NCBI RefSeq assembly: GCF_004912165.1
Contig: NZ_STGV01000005.1
Location: 248,001-312,000, forward strand
Source of the DNA: Peteryoungia ipomoeae
GTDB lineage: Bacteria > Pseudomonadota > Alphaproteobacteria > Rhizobiales > Rhizobiaceae
DNA: 64,000 nt
Reading direction: 5' to 3'
Each line of letters opens with the position of its first letter. Positions within the stretch are counted from its first letter, which is position 1. The notes beneath the pieces are model-generated. The model did not search any database, had not been told where the DNA came from, and saw only the letters and a program-made list of their open reading frames with translations. This document shows, one piece after another, positions 8,682-17,255 of this stretch. The translations under genes were made by a program, and so were the position numbers.

Positions 8682-10223
8682 TCAAGCCGCGTCTTTCTGG
8701 GGGTTATCTGGATCGATGCCGTAGTCCTTGAGTTTCCTGTAAAGCGTGGAGCGGCCGATGCCGAGCTTGCGGGCCACCTGGCTCATCTGGCCACGGTAGA
8801 ATTTGAGGGCGAAGCGGATCAGTTCCTCCTCTATTTCCGCCAGTTTGCGAACATTGCCGGCATCATCGGTACTGACGATCACATTGGCCATGGCCGCTGC
8901 AGCATAGGCTTGCGTCTGGGCAACGGTCTGGCTCGCCCCGGCGGGCGGGCGGTCAAACAGGGCCGCCTGCGCCTTGGCAATGGCCGAAGGATCGCTGCTC
9001 GACATGCTTTCGCCGACAAAACCGAGCCCGGACGGACGGCGGCTTGCCACCTGGGCGGCGATATGCGGAAAATCTCGTTCCTTGAGGCTGACACCGTCAG
9101 CGAGCACGACTGCCCGGAATACTGCGTTTTCCAGCTGCCGCGTATTGCCCGGCCAGTCGAAGGCGGTGAGAAGCGCCATGGCCGAGGCTTCGATCGACAG
9201 GGTCTTCGACAGCCTCTGCTCAAGCGAGAAACGCTCGACGAAACTGCGCACAAGATGCGGAATATCCTCCTTGCGCCTGCGCAACGCCGCGATCGTGATG
9301 GGAAAGACATTCAGCCTGTAATAGAGATCCTCGCGGAAGCGGCCGGATTTGACCTCTTCGATCAGGTCCCGGCTGGTGGCGAGGATCAGGCGAACATTGA
9401 GCTTCACCGGCCGATCCTGACCGGCACGAACAAGTTCTCCGTCCTGCACGGCATTGAGCAGGCGCAATTGAACCTGCAGCGGCAGTTCGGCGACCTCATC
9501 GATGTAGAGTGTGCCACCTTCCGCCTCGAAGAACTTGCCTGTCGTGCCTGCGCCATTCGCGGCTGAACGCTGCGAGCCGAACAGCATCTCGTCCATCTGC
9601 GCCGGCGATATGGCGCTGCAATTGACGCTGACAAAGGGCCGACCGCCCCGTTCGCTTGCCGCATGGATGGCCCGCGCCACCGTTTCCTTGCCAACCCCCA
9701 TCTCGCCTTCCAGCATCACCGGGATCAGCGATTGCGCTGCACGGCGACCAAGTTCGACGACACGTGACATCGAGGCACTGACCGTGACGATATCGGCGAA
9801 GGTGACGGCACCACCCCGCAGCCGCCGTGCGGGCTTGGCCTGCTGGGTGACGTTGTGCAGTTTCAGTGCGGCGTCAAGCACCCCGACCAGACGCTCGCTG
9901 CTGACAGGTTTGACGAGAAAATCGAAAGCGCCGGCGCGAACAGCGTCCAGCGCAAGCTCGTTTGCGCCTTCCGTCACCTCGACAATCACCGGAAGTGAGG
10001 AATTGATCTCCAGAAGTGCCGGCAAGAGGTCATCCGCTGCTGTGACGGGACCCGATGCGTCAAACACAACCACACCGATGTCATCGCGATGGCGCGACAG
10101 AAGGTCGATGCCCTCCTCGCCTGTGTCTGAAATATGCACCACATGGCCTTGCGCTTCGATGGCAGCCTTCATGCTGCGGCGCTCGGCTGCATCTTCATTG
10201 ATGAGTAGAACATGGGCGTTCAA
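8682..10223 (-). CDS. NtrC-family response regulator lacking the GAFTGA loop
   Basis: A 513-residue response regulator if started at the TTG (10223), which has GGGGAG 6 bp upstream. The upstream extension of the open frame looks non-coding. The N-terminal receiver (1-125) keeps Asp55, Thr84 and Lys105. The AAA+ domain (~145-385) has Walker A GEMGVGKE, Walker B GGTLYIDE and the arginine-finger region RFREDLYYRLN. A Fis-type helix-turn-helix closes the protein (SQVARKLGIGRSTLYRKL). Where sigma-54 activators carry GAFTGA, residues 219-229 instead read RSAANGAGTTG. It may therefore not activate sigma-54 in the usual way. No cognate kinase is adjacent. Confidence 0.88.
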   Translation of the reverse strand: MNAHVLLINEDAAERRSMKAAIEAQGHVVHISDTGEEGIDLLSRHRDDIGVVVFDASGPVTAADDLLPALLEINSSLPVIVEVTEGANELALDAVRAGAFDFLVKPVSSERLVGVLDAALKLHNVTQQAKPARRLRGGAVTFADIVTVSASMSRVVELGRRAAQSLIPVMLEGEMGVGKETVARAIHAASERGGRPFVSVNCSAISPAQMDEMLFGSQRSAANGAGTTGKFFEAEGGTLYIDEVAELPLQVQLRLLNAVQDGELVRAGQDRPVKLNVRLILATSRDLIEEVKSGRFREDLYYRLNVFPITIAALRRRKEDIPHLVRSFVERFSLEQRLSKTLSIEASAMALLTAFDWPGNTRQLENAVFRAVVLADGVSLKERDFPHIAAQVASRRPSGLGFVGESMSSSDPSAIAKAQAALFDRPPAGASQTVAQTQAYAAAAMANVIVSTDDAGNVRKLAEIEEELIRFALKFYRGQMSQVARKLGIGRSTLYRKLKDYGIDPDNPQKDAA

Positions 10224-10472
10224 TGTCGTCTCCCCGGGTGAACGGCTTTGCGCGGCCTGCGCGCTCCTGGGTTCAAGGTGTCCGAGAGTGACAGAAAGGA
10301 CTGAACATGTTGTTGGGAGAAATGCTCGAATTTTAACGAGCTTTAACCAGTTATGGCACAATCCACAGGCGGGTGACGGGGTATCGAACTCGTTCTGGCA
10401 CAGGCAAGAAACTTGCCGCCACGCACGGGACTGACTACATCTGCCATTCGAAACACATTCCGAGGAGTTCCC

Positions 10473-12311
10473 ATGTTTGTCGTCAAAAGCGCGCCCGCCG
10501 AAGCCCAGGCCAGCACCTCGCGGGATCTTGGAGAGCTACCGACATGGCGACTTGAGGATCTCTATCCCGGTCAGACATCCGCCGAGTTTCTGGGCGCTGT
10601 TGAAAAGGCAGCAGCGGACGCACTGGCCTTCGAAGTGAAGTGGAAGGGCAAGCTTGCCGAAGCGCTCGAGACGGTCGGGGATACCTCGCTCGCCCAGGCC
10701 TCGACTGAAATGGACGCGCTGGAGGATCTTCTGGGCCGCATCGCCTCTTATGCCGGTCTCACCTATTATTCCGACATGACGAACCCGGCGAATGGCAAAT
10801 TCTTCGGCGACATCCAGGCGAAGCTGACCGACATGTCGTCGCGCCTCCTGTTCTTCCCCCTGGAACTGAACCGTTTGCCCGACGACGCGGTTGACGCCGC
10901 CATGGACCGCGACCCGGCCCTTGCGCATTTCCGCCCCTGGATCGTCGACCTTCGCAAGGACAAGCCGCATCAGCTCGATGACCGTATCGAGCAGCTATTC
11001 CTTGAAAAATCCCAGACGGGAGCTGCAGCTTTCAACCGTCTCTTTGATGAAACGCTGGCCTCTCTGCGCTTCAAGGTCGGCGACGAGGACATACCGCTTG
11101 AGCCGACACTGACGCTCCTTCAGGATGCCGATCCGGAAAAGCGCAGGACTTCGGCCGAAGCGCTGTCGAAGACGTTCAAGGAAAATGCCCGCATCTTCAC
11201 GCTGGTCACCAACACGCTCGCCAAGGACAAGGACATTTCCGACCGCTGGCGCGGCTTTGAAGACATCGCCGACTCGCGCCACCTCGCCAACCGCGTCGAG
11301 CGCGAGGTGGTGGACGCGCTTGCCGAGGCCGTCCGCGAAGCCTATCCGCGCCTGTCGCACCGCTATTACAAGATGAAGGCCAAGTGGCTCGGCATGGAGC
11401 AGATGAACTTCTGGGACCGCAATGCGCCGCTTGCGGAAACCCCTGATCGCATCATCCCCTGGGAAGAAGCTAAGGATATGGTGCTCTCTGCCTATGGCGG
11501 GTTCGCGCCGGAGATGGCAGAGATCGCCGGCCGCTTTTTCGACGGCGGCTGGATCGATGCCCCGGCCCGGCCCGGCAAGGCGCCCGGCGCCTTTGCCCAC
11601 CCGACCGTACCGTCAGCCCACCCTTACGTGCTGGTGAACTATCTTGGCAAACCGCGTGATGTCATGACGCTTGCCCATGAACTTGGCCACGGCGTGCACC
11701 AGGTGCTTGCCGGCGGCCAGGGTGCCATGATGTGCCAGACGCCGCTGACGCTCGCAGAAACCGCATCCGTCTTCGGCGAGATGCTGACCTTCCGCGCCCT
11801 TCTCGACAAGACCACGGACAAGCGCGAGCGCAAGGCGATGCTTGCCCAGAAGGTCGAGGACATGATCAACACGGTCGTGCGCCAGATCGCCTTCTACCAG
11901 TTCGAGCGCAAGATCCACACGGCGCGCAAGGAGGGAGAACTGACCGCAGAGCAGATCGGCGAACTCTGGCTCTCCGTGCAGCAGGAGAGCCTTGGGCCTG
12001 CGATCAAGATCTCCGAAGGCTATGAAACCTGGTGGACCTATATCCCCCACTTCATCCACTCGCCCTTCTATGTCTACGCCTATGCCTTCGGCGACTGCCT
12101 GGTGAACTCGCTCTATGCGGTCTACCAGAACGCCGATCAGGGCTTCCAGGACAAGTATTTCGAACTCCTGAGGGCCGGCGGCACCAAGCATCATTCCGAA
12201 CTTCTCGCCCCCTTCGGCCTCGACGCCACCGATTCGTCGTTCTGGGCCAAGGGGCTGTCGATGATCGAGGGGCTGATCGATGAACTGGAAGCGCTTGACA
12301 GACAAGCATAG
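10473..12311 (+). CDS. pepF: Oligoendopeptidase F family M3 metallopeptidase
   Basis: This 612-residue cytosolic zinc endopeptidase of family M3 cleaves short oligopeptides. The zinc site HELGHGVHQ begins at residue 402, and the downstream glutamate lies in TLAETASVFGEM. The N-terminal helical region (DLYPGQTSAEF, LLGRIASYAG) and C-terminal SPFYVYAYAFGDCLVNSLY are typical of PepF. The ATG at 10473 has GAGGAG about 5 bp upstream, while the longer open frame lacks support. It is divergent from the NtrC-type regulator, sharing a 249-bp promoter region, but no operator was recognised. Confidence 0.95.
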   Translation: MFVVKSAPAEAQASTSRDLGELPTWRLEDLYPGQTSAEFLGAVEKAAADALAFEVKWKGKLAEALETVGDTSLAQASTEMDALEDLLGRIASYAGLTYYSDMTNPANGKFFGDIQAKLTDMSSRLLFFPLELNRLPDDAVDAAMDRDPALAHFRPWIVDLRKDKPHQLDDRIEQLFLEKSQTGAAAFNRLFDETLASLRFKVGDEDIPLEPTLTLLQDADPEKRRTSAEALSKTFKENARIFTLVTNTLAKDKDISDRWRGFEDIADSRHLANRVEREVVDALAEAVREAYPRLSHRYYKMKAKWLGMEQMNFWDRNAPLAETPDRIIPWEEAKDMVLSAYGGFAPEMAEIAGRFFDGGWIDAPARPGKAPGAFAHPTVPSAHPYVLVNYLGKPRDVMTLAHELGHGVHQVLAGGQGAMMCQTPLTLAETASVFGEMLTFRALLDKTTDKRERKAMLAQKVEDMINTVVRQIAFYQFERKIHTARKEGELTAEQIGELWLSVQQESLGPAIKISEGYETWWTYIPHFIHSPFYVYAYAFGDCLVNSLYAVYQNADQGFQDKYFELLRAGGTKHHSELLAPFGLDATDSSFWAKGLSMIEGLIDELEALDRQA

Positions 12312-12347
12312 GCTGTAGATCCATTTCGTTGCAGGGGATGGGCGCAG

Positions 12348-12897
12348 ATGGATCTAGATCAGAAGTACGGCATCGCCATGCTGCCGGCAGGGCGGGGTAT
12401 ACGAGAATGGGAAAGGTCGCGACAGCCGAAGTCGCTGCTTCGAAAACACCTATCCCGTTCGGACGATCCCCGTTCGACCGTCCTTCTCGACTTCATGCGG
12501 CGAGCGCAGGATGCGCTGCGTCATGAGCCGGTACATCTTTCTATCAGTCAAGCTCCTGTGGATACTCGATGAGGAGGCAGGCCTGCGCCTGGCAATCGAG
12601 GAAGCCACGAGCCCGGTCTCCGACTTGTCCATCCCGATCCTGATCCTCAATCCTGAGGGATCACGAGGTTGGCAAAAGCTTGGCCATCCATCTTTGTTGC
12701 CGCCTCCGCATCGCGGCAGAATTGCCGGGGAACTGATCCTGCGCGCGGACGATGAAGCCCAGGGCTTCTGGGAACTTAACAATTCCTCAGGACGCTACGG
12801 CCTAAACTGCGGACGAACCGAGATGCAACTGAATGCCGCAGCCGAACGTTTCGTAGCTGAAGGCGTGAGAATAGACATCGACTTCCAAGGGATATAG
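12348..12897 (+). pseudogene. Possible frameshifted orphan gene (two overlapping frames)
   Basis: Two short reading frames overlap by 62 bp. One is 12348-12572 (74 residues, starting MDLDQKYGIAMLPAGRG). The other is 12511-12897 (128 residues, containing LWILDEEAGLRLAI, then GRIAGELILRADDEAQGFWE and NSSGRYGLNCGR). Neither matches a family I recognise. The first has a plausible start and its end reads into the body of the second, so a single ~180-residue protein broken by one frameshift is a reasonable reading. The second frame could instead be an intact gene starting at an internal ATG. The downstream 152-residue gene starts about 37 bp later and may be its partner. Confidence 0.4.
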
Positions 12898-12934
12898 GCT
12901 CACTTTTAAAGCCAAGTCGAAGGTGGAAATCGGA

Positions 12935-13393
12935 ATGAACGAGACCTTCAAGAAATATCTGCAGAAAATTCAGAGGCTGGGCAAAGTCGAGCGGGCGAAA
13001 CTCCGCAGCGTCCTCTTGGATGAGGAGACGCATGCAGAATTCCTCGACCTTGTGACCGTCCTGATCGAAGAATCCGACGCATCGGACGAAGCGGCGCTGG
13101 AAGATCTGTTCATTTTTGGTGCCCAGATTGCCGATCTATGGCCAGAGGATGAAATCAGATTCGAATTTTCGCAGATCGACCAGTCTGTGCTTGCCTTTCG
13201 CTCCGGCTTCTCGGGAGATGAGTTCACAACCGTTTTCTCGGTGGAAGCTCTTGCTGATCTGGAACGACAGGCAACGGATACTGCCATGCCTTCTCCGAGA
13301 CAGGAGACCGGTAGGTCGGCCTCCAAGGCCCGGTCGAAGCGGCGGGGCAAAACGCACTCGATAGAGCTGCAGAAACATTCCATCGCCGCTTGA
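12935..13393 (+). CDS. Hypothetical protein, acidic with basic tail
   Basis: This 152-residue protein is of unknown family. The N-terminal part is helical (MNETFKKYLQKIQRLGKVE, LLDEETHAEFLDLVTVLIEE) and the middle acidic. The C-terminus is a short basic tail (ARSKRRGKTHSIELQKH). ATG 12935 is preferred because AAGGTGG lies about 8 bp upstream; a GTG at 12923 is also in frame. It lies directly behind the possibly frameshifted orphan, and together they look like a small accessory islet between pepF and pabB. A toxin-immunity relationship is possible but unsupported. Confidence 0.6.
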   Translation: MNETFKKYLQKIQRLGKVERAKLRSVLLDEETHAEFLDLVTVLIEESDASDEAALEDLFIFGAQIADLWPEDEIRFEFSQIDQSVLAFRSGFSGDEFTTVFSVEALADLERQATDTAMPSPRQETGRSASKARSKRRGKTHSIELQKHSIAA

Positions 13394-13477
13394 TGGCTGA
13401 TGTGAAATCGAACGCCAGCTTCAGCTTTGTCAACCAAACAGGATCCGCTGTGATCCTCGGACATCGATGCGCATATT

Positions 13478-14644
13478 GTGACTGAAAACAGATCCACCCC
13501 TTACGCCCTCTTCCGCGACGACCGTGCCGGAAAGAGCCTCGTCTTTGCCGCCCCGCGCGAGCTTGTTCTGGCGCGGACGGCGGATGAGGTCCGGCCGGCG
13601 CTGGAGCGACTGGAGCAAGCCCGAAAATCCGGCAAATGGCTGGCCGGCTACCTGTCCTATGAGGCCGGCTTTGCCTTCGAGGACAAGCTTCAACCGTTGA
13701 TTGTCGAGGGGCGCGAGACACCGCTGATCGCCATGGGCATCTTCGATGCGCCGGCACCAGAGGATCATCCCCTGGCGCAACCATCCGCCAACATCCGCAA
13801 TGCCCCGCTCTTGGCCGAGCCGCGCGCGGCCTGGGATCTCGAAGCCTATCGGGAACGCTTCAACCAGCTGCACCACCACTTGCGCAAAGGTGACTGCTAT
13901 CAGGCAAACCTCACCATGCCGATCACAGCGCGGTGGGACGGCGATCCGCAGGCAGCCTTCTGGTCTCTGGTCGGCCGTCAGCCGGTGCATTACGGCGCCC
14001 TGATCAATCTGGCCGGGCCGGTTTTGCTGTCACGCTCGCCGGAGCTCTTTTTTTCCGTTGACGAAGACGGCTGGATCGAGACCCATCCGATGAAGGGAAC
14101 GGCGCCGCGCGGCACGTCGCCAGACGAGGATGAGGCAATCATTGCGGCCATGCTGGAAGACGAAAAGACCCAGGCCGAAAATCGCATGATCGTCGATCTC
14201 CTGCGCAACGACATCTCGGTCATATCAGAAGTCGGGACTCTCGATGTGCCAAAACTCTTTGCCATCGAAACCTACCCGACCGTCCACCAGATGGTGAGCC
14301 GTGTGCGCGCCAAACTCAAAGCGGGTATCGGCCTGCCCGAAATCATGGCTGCCCTCTTTCCCTGTGGTTCGGTCACCGGCGCGCCGAAAATGTGGGCCAT
14401 GCGCATCCTGCACACCCTCGAAGTTGGGCCACGCGACGCCTATTGCGGCGCAATCGGCTGGTGTGATCCCGCGGGCCCCATGCGATTTTCGGTGGCAATC
14501 CGCACCATTTCGCTTTTCAACGACGGCCGGGCCGTCTTCAATGTCGGCGGCGGCATCGTCTTCGATTCGAAGGCGGAGGCCGAATATGAGGAATGCCTGC
14601 TGAAGGCGCGCTTTGCCGTGGGTGATCAATGGATTTCTCGCTGA
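13478..14644 (+). CDS. pabB: Aminodeoxychorismate synthase component I
   Basis: This 388-residue chorismate-binding enzyme makes 4-amino-4-deoxychorismate from chorismate and ammonia or glutamine for folate synthesis. Its catalytic motif HPMKGTAPRG carries the Lys found in PabB-type rather than anthranilate-synthase enzymes. CGSVTGAPKMWAM and RMIVDLLRNDIS are further family marks. The C-terminal chorismate-binding domain covers about residues 125-385. It starts at GTG 13478 and overlaps the following aminotransferase-IV gene by 16 bp, so the two are coupled. No pabA glutaminase gene is adjacent. Confidence 0.92.
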   Translation: MTENRSTPYALFRDDRAGKSLVFAAPRELVLARTADEVRPALERLEQARKSGKWLAGYLSYEAGFAFEDKLQPLIVEGRETPLIAMGIFDAPAPEDHPLAQPSANIRNAPLLAEPRAAWDLEAYRERFNQLHHHLRKGDCYQANLTMPITARWDGDPQAAFWSLVGRQPVHYGALINLAGPVLLSRSPELFFSVDEDGWIETHPMKGTAPRGTSPDEDEAIIAAMLEDEKTQAENRMIVDLLRNDISVISEVGTLDVPKLFAIETYPTVHQMVSRVRAKLKAGIGLPEIMAALFPCGSVTGAPKMWAMRILHTLEVGPRDAYCGAIGWCDPAGPMRFSVAIRTISLFNDGRAVFNVGGGIVFDSKAEAEYEECLLKARFAVGDQWISR

Positions 14645-15249
14645 TCGAGACAATGCGATGGCAGCCGGACGCCGGGTTTCTCCGGCTTGACCAGCATTTG
14701 CGCCGCCTGTCCCGCTCCGCCGATGCGCTGGGCTTTCGCCAGCCCCAGGATGTCAAAAATCGGCTGACCAAGGAAATTTCCGGGACGACGGCGCTGCGCG
14801 TTCGCCTCGTCATGACCTATCGCGGCAAGATGGAGATCACGGCAACGCCGTTCGAACCTTTGCCCGAGGATACGGTCTGGCGCGTCCGGGTTGCGAAAAC
14901 CCGCCTTCAGTCCGAAGACAGTCTCTTCCGCCACAAGACGTCGCGCCGCGAACCCTATGAGGCCGCCCGTGCGGAGTTTTCCAAGGAGGACGCCGACGAA
15001 GTGATCCTGCTCAACGAGCGCGACGAAGTCTGCGAAGGCACGATCACCAACCTCTTCGCCGAGGCCGATGACAACATGCTCCTGACCCCGCCGCTGACCA
15101 GCGGCCTGCTGCCCGGCGTTCTGCGTGCCGAACTGATCCGCGAGCGCAAGGCCCGCGGCGAGGTGCTGAAAATCGACGACCTGCGCCGGCGCAAGCTTTT
15201 CGTCGGAAACTCCCTGCGTGGGCTCATCCGCGCCGAATTAGTGGAATAA
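14629..15249 (+). CDS. pabC: Aminotransferase class IV, probable aminodeoxychorismate lyase
   Basis: A 206-residue fold-type IV PLP enzyme. The catalytic-lysine segment is FRHKTSRREPY, and DEVILLNERDEVCEGTITNLF and TPPLTSGLLPGVLR are the typical class-IV signatures. Because it overlaps pabB by 16 bp, the likely role is splitting aminodeoxychorismate to 4-aminobenzoate and pyruvate. The protein is shorter than E. coli PabC (269 residues) and lacks part of the N-terminal domain, which is common in alphaproteobacterial homologues. A branched-chain or D-amino-acid aminotransferase role is less likely given the context. Confidence 0.86.
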   Translation: MDFSLIETMRWQPDAGFLRLDQHLRRLSRSADALGFRQPQDVKNRLTKEISGTTALRVRLVMTYRGKMEITATPFEPLPEDTVWRVRVAKTRLQSEDSLFRHKTSRREPYEAARAEFSKEDADEVILLNERDEVCEGTITNLFAEADDNMLLTPPLTSGLLPGVLRAELIRERKARGEVLKIDDLRRRKLFVGNSLRGLIRAELVE

Positions 15250-15258
15250 AGCGAACGC

Positions 15259-15543
15259 ATGTTCATTCTCTCCCTCACCTATGTAAAACCCTCCGAAGAC
15301 GCCGATCGCCTGATGCAGCCGCACATGGACTGGGTGAATGCCGGCTATGAAAGCGGCCTCTTTCTCGCCTCCGGCCGCAAGAACCCACGCACCGGCGGCG
15401 TCATCCTGGCAAAAGGCGACCGCGCCGCAATCGAAACCTATGCAGCAAGCGATCCTTTTGTCATCGAAGGCATCGCCATCTGCGACGTGACCGAAGTTGT
15501 TGTAAGCCGGGCGGCGGCTGGGCTTGAGGGCTTGAAGGACTGA
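15259..15543 (+). CDS. YciI-like protein
   Basis: This 94-residue YciI-family protein has a ferredoxin-like dimeric alpha-beta barrel fold. Marks are MFILSLTYVKP, HMDWVNAGYESGLFLASGRK and the C-terminal DPFVIEGIAICDVTEV. The conserved His in the MQPHMDW region and the following Gly-rich loop match the family. YciI-like proteins are small putative enzymes of unclear substrate. It starts 9 bp after the pabC-like gene and is probably the third gene of that operon. Confidence 0.87.
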   Translation: MFILSLTYVKPSEDADRLMQPHMDWVNAGYESGLFLASGRKNPRTGGVILAKGDRAAIETYAASDPFVIEGIAICDVTEVVVSRAAAGLEGLKD

Positions 15544-15552
15544 GATGCGGGG

Positions 15553-15843
15553 TCAGTCGCCGCTGCTCCTTGGCGCTTCCCGCCGCCCGTCGAAAACTTC
15601 GAGGATTTCGATAACGTCTGTATGAAGCCTGTAATAGACGATGTAGGGCGTACCCGGAACGATCAGCCGCCGGATGTTTGCAAGCCGGGTGCGTGTGCCC
15701 AGCTCAGGCTGGAGAGGCAGAAGCTCGACACTAGCAAGGATGCGAGCTGCGACCCGACCGGCAGCAGCGGAATGAAAGCGGGCGATATATCTGCGAATGT
15801 GAACGAGATCGTCACGCGCGGTCGTCGCCCAGATCAGTCTCAT
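15553..15843 (-). CDS. ParE/RelE-family toxin
   Basis: This 96-residue RelE/ParE-superfamily toxin shows WATTARDDLVHIRRYIA, a strand-rich core (LGTRTRLANIRRLIV) and the hallmark YIVYYRLHTDVIEILEVFDGRR. ParE members poison DNA gyrase and RelE members cleave mRNA; the sequence is closer to ParE in its N-terminal helix pair. Its start overlaps the end of the upstream antitoxin gene by 4 bp, the usual arrangement. It converges with the yciI-like gene, leaving only 9 bp between them. Confidence 0.86.
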   Translation of the reverse strand: MRLIWATTARDDLVHIRRYIARFHSAAAGRVAARILASVELLPLQPELGTRTRLANIRRLIVPGTPYIVYYRLHTDVIEILEVFDGRREAPRSSGD

Positions 15844-16124
15844 GGCAGAGAACGGGCATGATCCGGCTGCGGAGGAACCAACTCGTCATCCTCGCCCCAG
15901 CTTTCCAGCCAGGCCTTCATCGCCTCATGAGAGATCAGCCCGCGCCCGGCGTCGGGCCGAAGACCATTCTTAACGACTGCCAGTTCCATCTCTTGACGGT
16001 CGAGATACTCGGCAACCGCCATCTCCACCACCTCGCGCTCCTCCAACTGGCTGTCTCGAGCGGACTGCCGCAGGCGTGTCATCGTTTTCTCCGAAACAAC
16101 AACGTTTGGTAGATTTCCCGACAT
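15840..16124 (-). CDS. Antitoxin partner of the ParE-type toxin
   Basis: This 94-residue protein begins MSGNLPNVVVSEKTMTRLRQ and contains a ribbon-helix-helix-like N-terminus and an acidic C-terminal tail (WLESWGEDDELVPPQPDH) expected to wrap the toxin. The ATG at 16124 is chosen because GGAG lies about 9 bp upstream and the longer open frame has no supported start. It precedes and overlaps the toxin gene. Such antitoxins usually repress their own promoter, which would lie in 16125-16227. Family (CopG/RHH-like) is inferred from layout and size. Confidence 0.78.
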   Translation of the reverse strand: MSGNLPNVVVSEKTMTRLRQSARDSQLEEREVVEMAVAEYLDRQEMELAVVKNGLRPDAGRGLISHEAMKAWLESWGEDDELVPPQPDHARSLP

Positions 16125-16227
16125 TGGTCGACACTCCAATTCCCCGCAGATCGCGATCCACAGCAAAGCCTGTCTTGTCATCAGATTAGCAAAGCGTCAG
16201 GGTGACCGCAAATCGAGACTGGCACAT

Positions 16228-17115
16228 ATGTCCACCACCTTCACCCACACACCCTACGCCACCCTGAACCGCCCCTTCACCATCGGCCTCTCCGCACTCG
16301 ACCCCAGACACTGGATCGAGCCGGATAGTCACCTCCGACGCTATCTCGCTGCGAAGCGGACGCTGGTTGCCACCCACAGGCACGAGGTCTTCCGTGCCAC
16401 CGAAGACAGCCTGGCCGCCCAGCACGAATGTCTGGAAGCACTGGTGGCACATCTGGAAGCCAATCATCCGAGGATCTATCGCCGCAACGGCAACCAATTT
16501 GAGATGGTAGGGCACACGGTCGACCTTGCAGACGAAACCATGCCGCCGCTGATGCGGGCAGGCATGCTGGTCCAAGACGACCTCGTCATCATGCAGAAGC
16601 GCGAATCTGGCTGGTGCATTGCCGCCGCCCATCTCTCCTTCCCCTCCTCCTGGTCGCTGGCCGAAAAATTCGATCGGCCGATGGAGGAGGTGCACAGACA
16701 TGTGCCAGGCTTTGAGGCGGGAACGCGCAATGCCGTCATGATCAACCGCATCTTCGAAAATCTCCAGCCGGGCCAACCGGCCGAGCGTTTCAACTGGTCG
16801 ATCAACTGGCAGGAAAAGCTGCATCACCCCGAAACGGGCCGCAACGACACGGCAGAGCCGCAAGACGCCGTGGTCCGCGTCGAACGCCAGACCCTGACGA
16901 AACTGCCGAAGACGGGCGCCATCGTCTTCACCATTCGCATCTATCTCGACCCTGTCACACTCTTCGACCGGCATGCCGATGGACCGCGCCTCGCAGGCAA
17001 ACTCGCACGCCAGCTCGAGGCGCTCACCGATCAGCAATCCGCCTATAAAGGCCTTGATGTCCAGAGGGTTCGGCTCATCGAGCGTCTACGTGCAACCTCC
17101 GGCGCGGAAAAATAG
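16228..17115 (+). CDS. DUF3445 protein (heme-dependent oxidative N-demethylase-like)
   Basis: This 295-residue protein matches the DUF3445 family: FTIGLSALDPRHWIE, then an HRHEVFRATEDS segment, RMG-like VDLADETMPPLMRAGMLVQDDLVIM and the C-terminal IRIYLDPVTLFDRHADG. One characterised member is a heme-containing oxidative N-demethylase subunit, so oxidation of a methylated amine is a family-level suggestion. No partner oxidoreductase gene is adjacent. It is divergent from the toxin-antitoxin pair. A weak hairpin with TTT at 17134-17151 may terminate it. Confidence 0.82.
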   Translation: MSTTFTHTPYATLNRPFTIGLSALDPRHWIEPDSHLRRYLAAKRTLVATHRHEVFRATEDSLAAQHECLEALVAHLEANHPRIYRRNGNQFEMVGHTVDLADETMPPLMRAGMLVQDDLVIMQKRESGWCIAAAHLSFPSSWSLAEKFDRPMEEVHRHVPGFEAGTRNAVMINRIFENLQPGQPAERFNWSINWQEKLHHPETGRNDTAEPQDAVVRVERQTLTKLPKTGAIVFTIRIYLDPVTLFDRHADGPRLAGKLARQLEALTDQQSAYKGLDVQRVRLIERLRATSGAEK

Positions 17116-17133
17116 GCGCGGACGACATTCTCG

Positions 17134-17151
17134 GGGCGTTGGACGCCCTTT
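17134..17151 (+). terminator. Weak terminator after the DUF3445 gene
   Basis: A short GGGCG/CGCCC stem with loop TTGGA followed by TTT. Only five base pairs, so uncertain. Confidence 0.4.
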
Positions 17152-17191
17152 ATTGTGTCAGAGTTTTGTGATCTAGAACCGCCACTATCGC

Positions 17192-17240
17192 TCCGGCCCC
17201 ACCGAAACAGGCCGGAAACACAGCCCGAAAGAAGCGGGCT
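17192..17240 (+). other. Two-hairpin 5' leader of hss
   Basis: Two inverted repeats lie just before the hss ribosome-binding site. The first is CCGGCC/GGCCGG (17192-17214) and the second AGCCCG/CGGGCT (17222-17240). The second ends 3 bp before AAGGAG, so it could influence translation. No known riboswitch class was recognised. Confidence 0.4.
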
Positions 17241-17255
17241 TCCAAGGAGACGGAC

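Noticed and set aside
10340..10420. TGGCAC sequences upstream of pepF that resemble a sigma-54 -24 box
   Set aside because: The required GC at the -12 position and spacing are missing in both cases.
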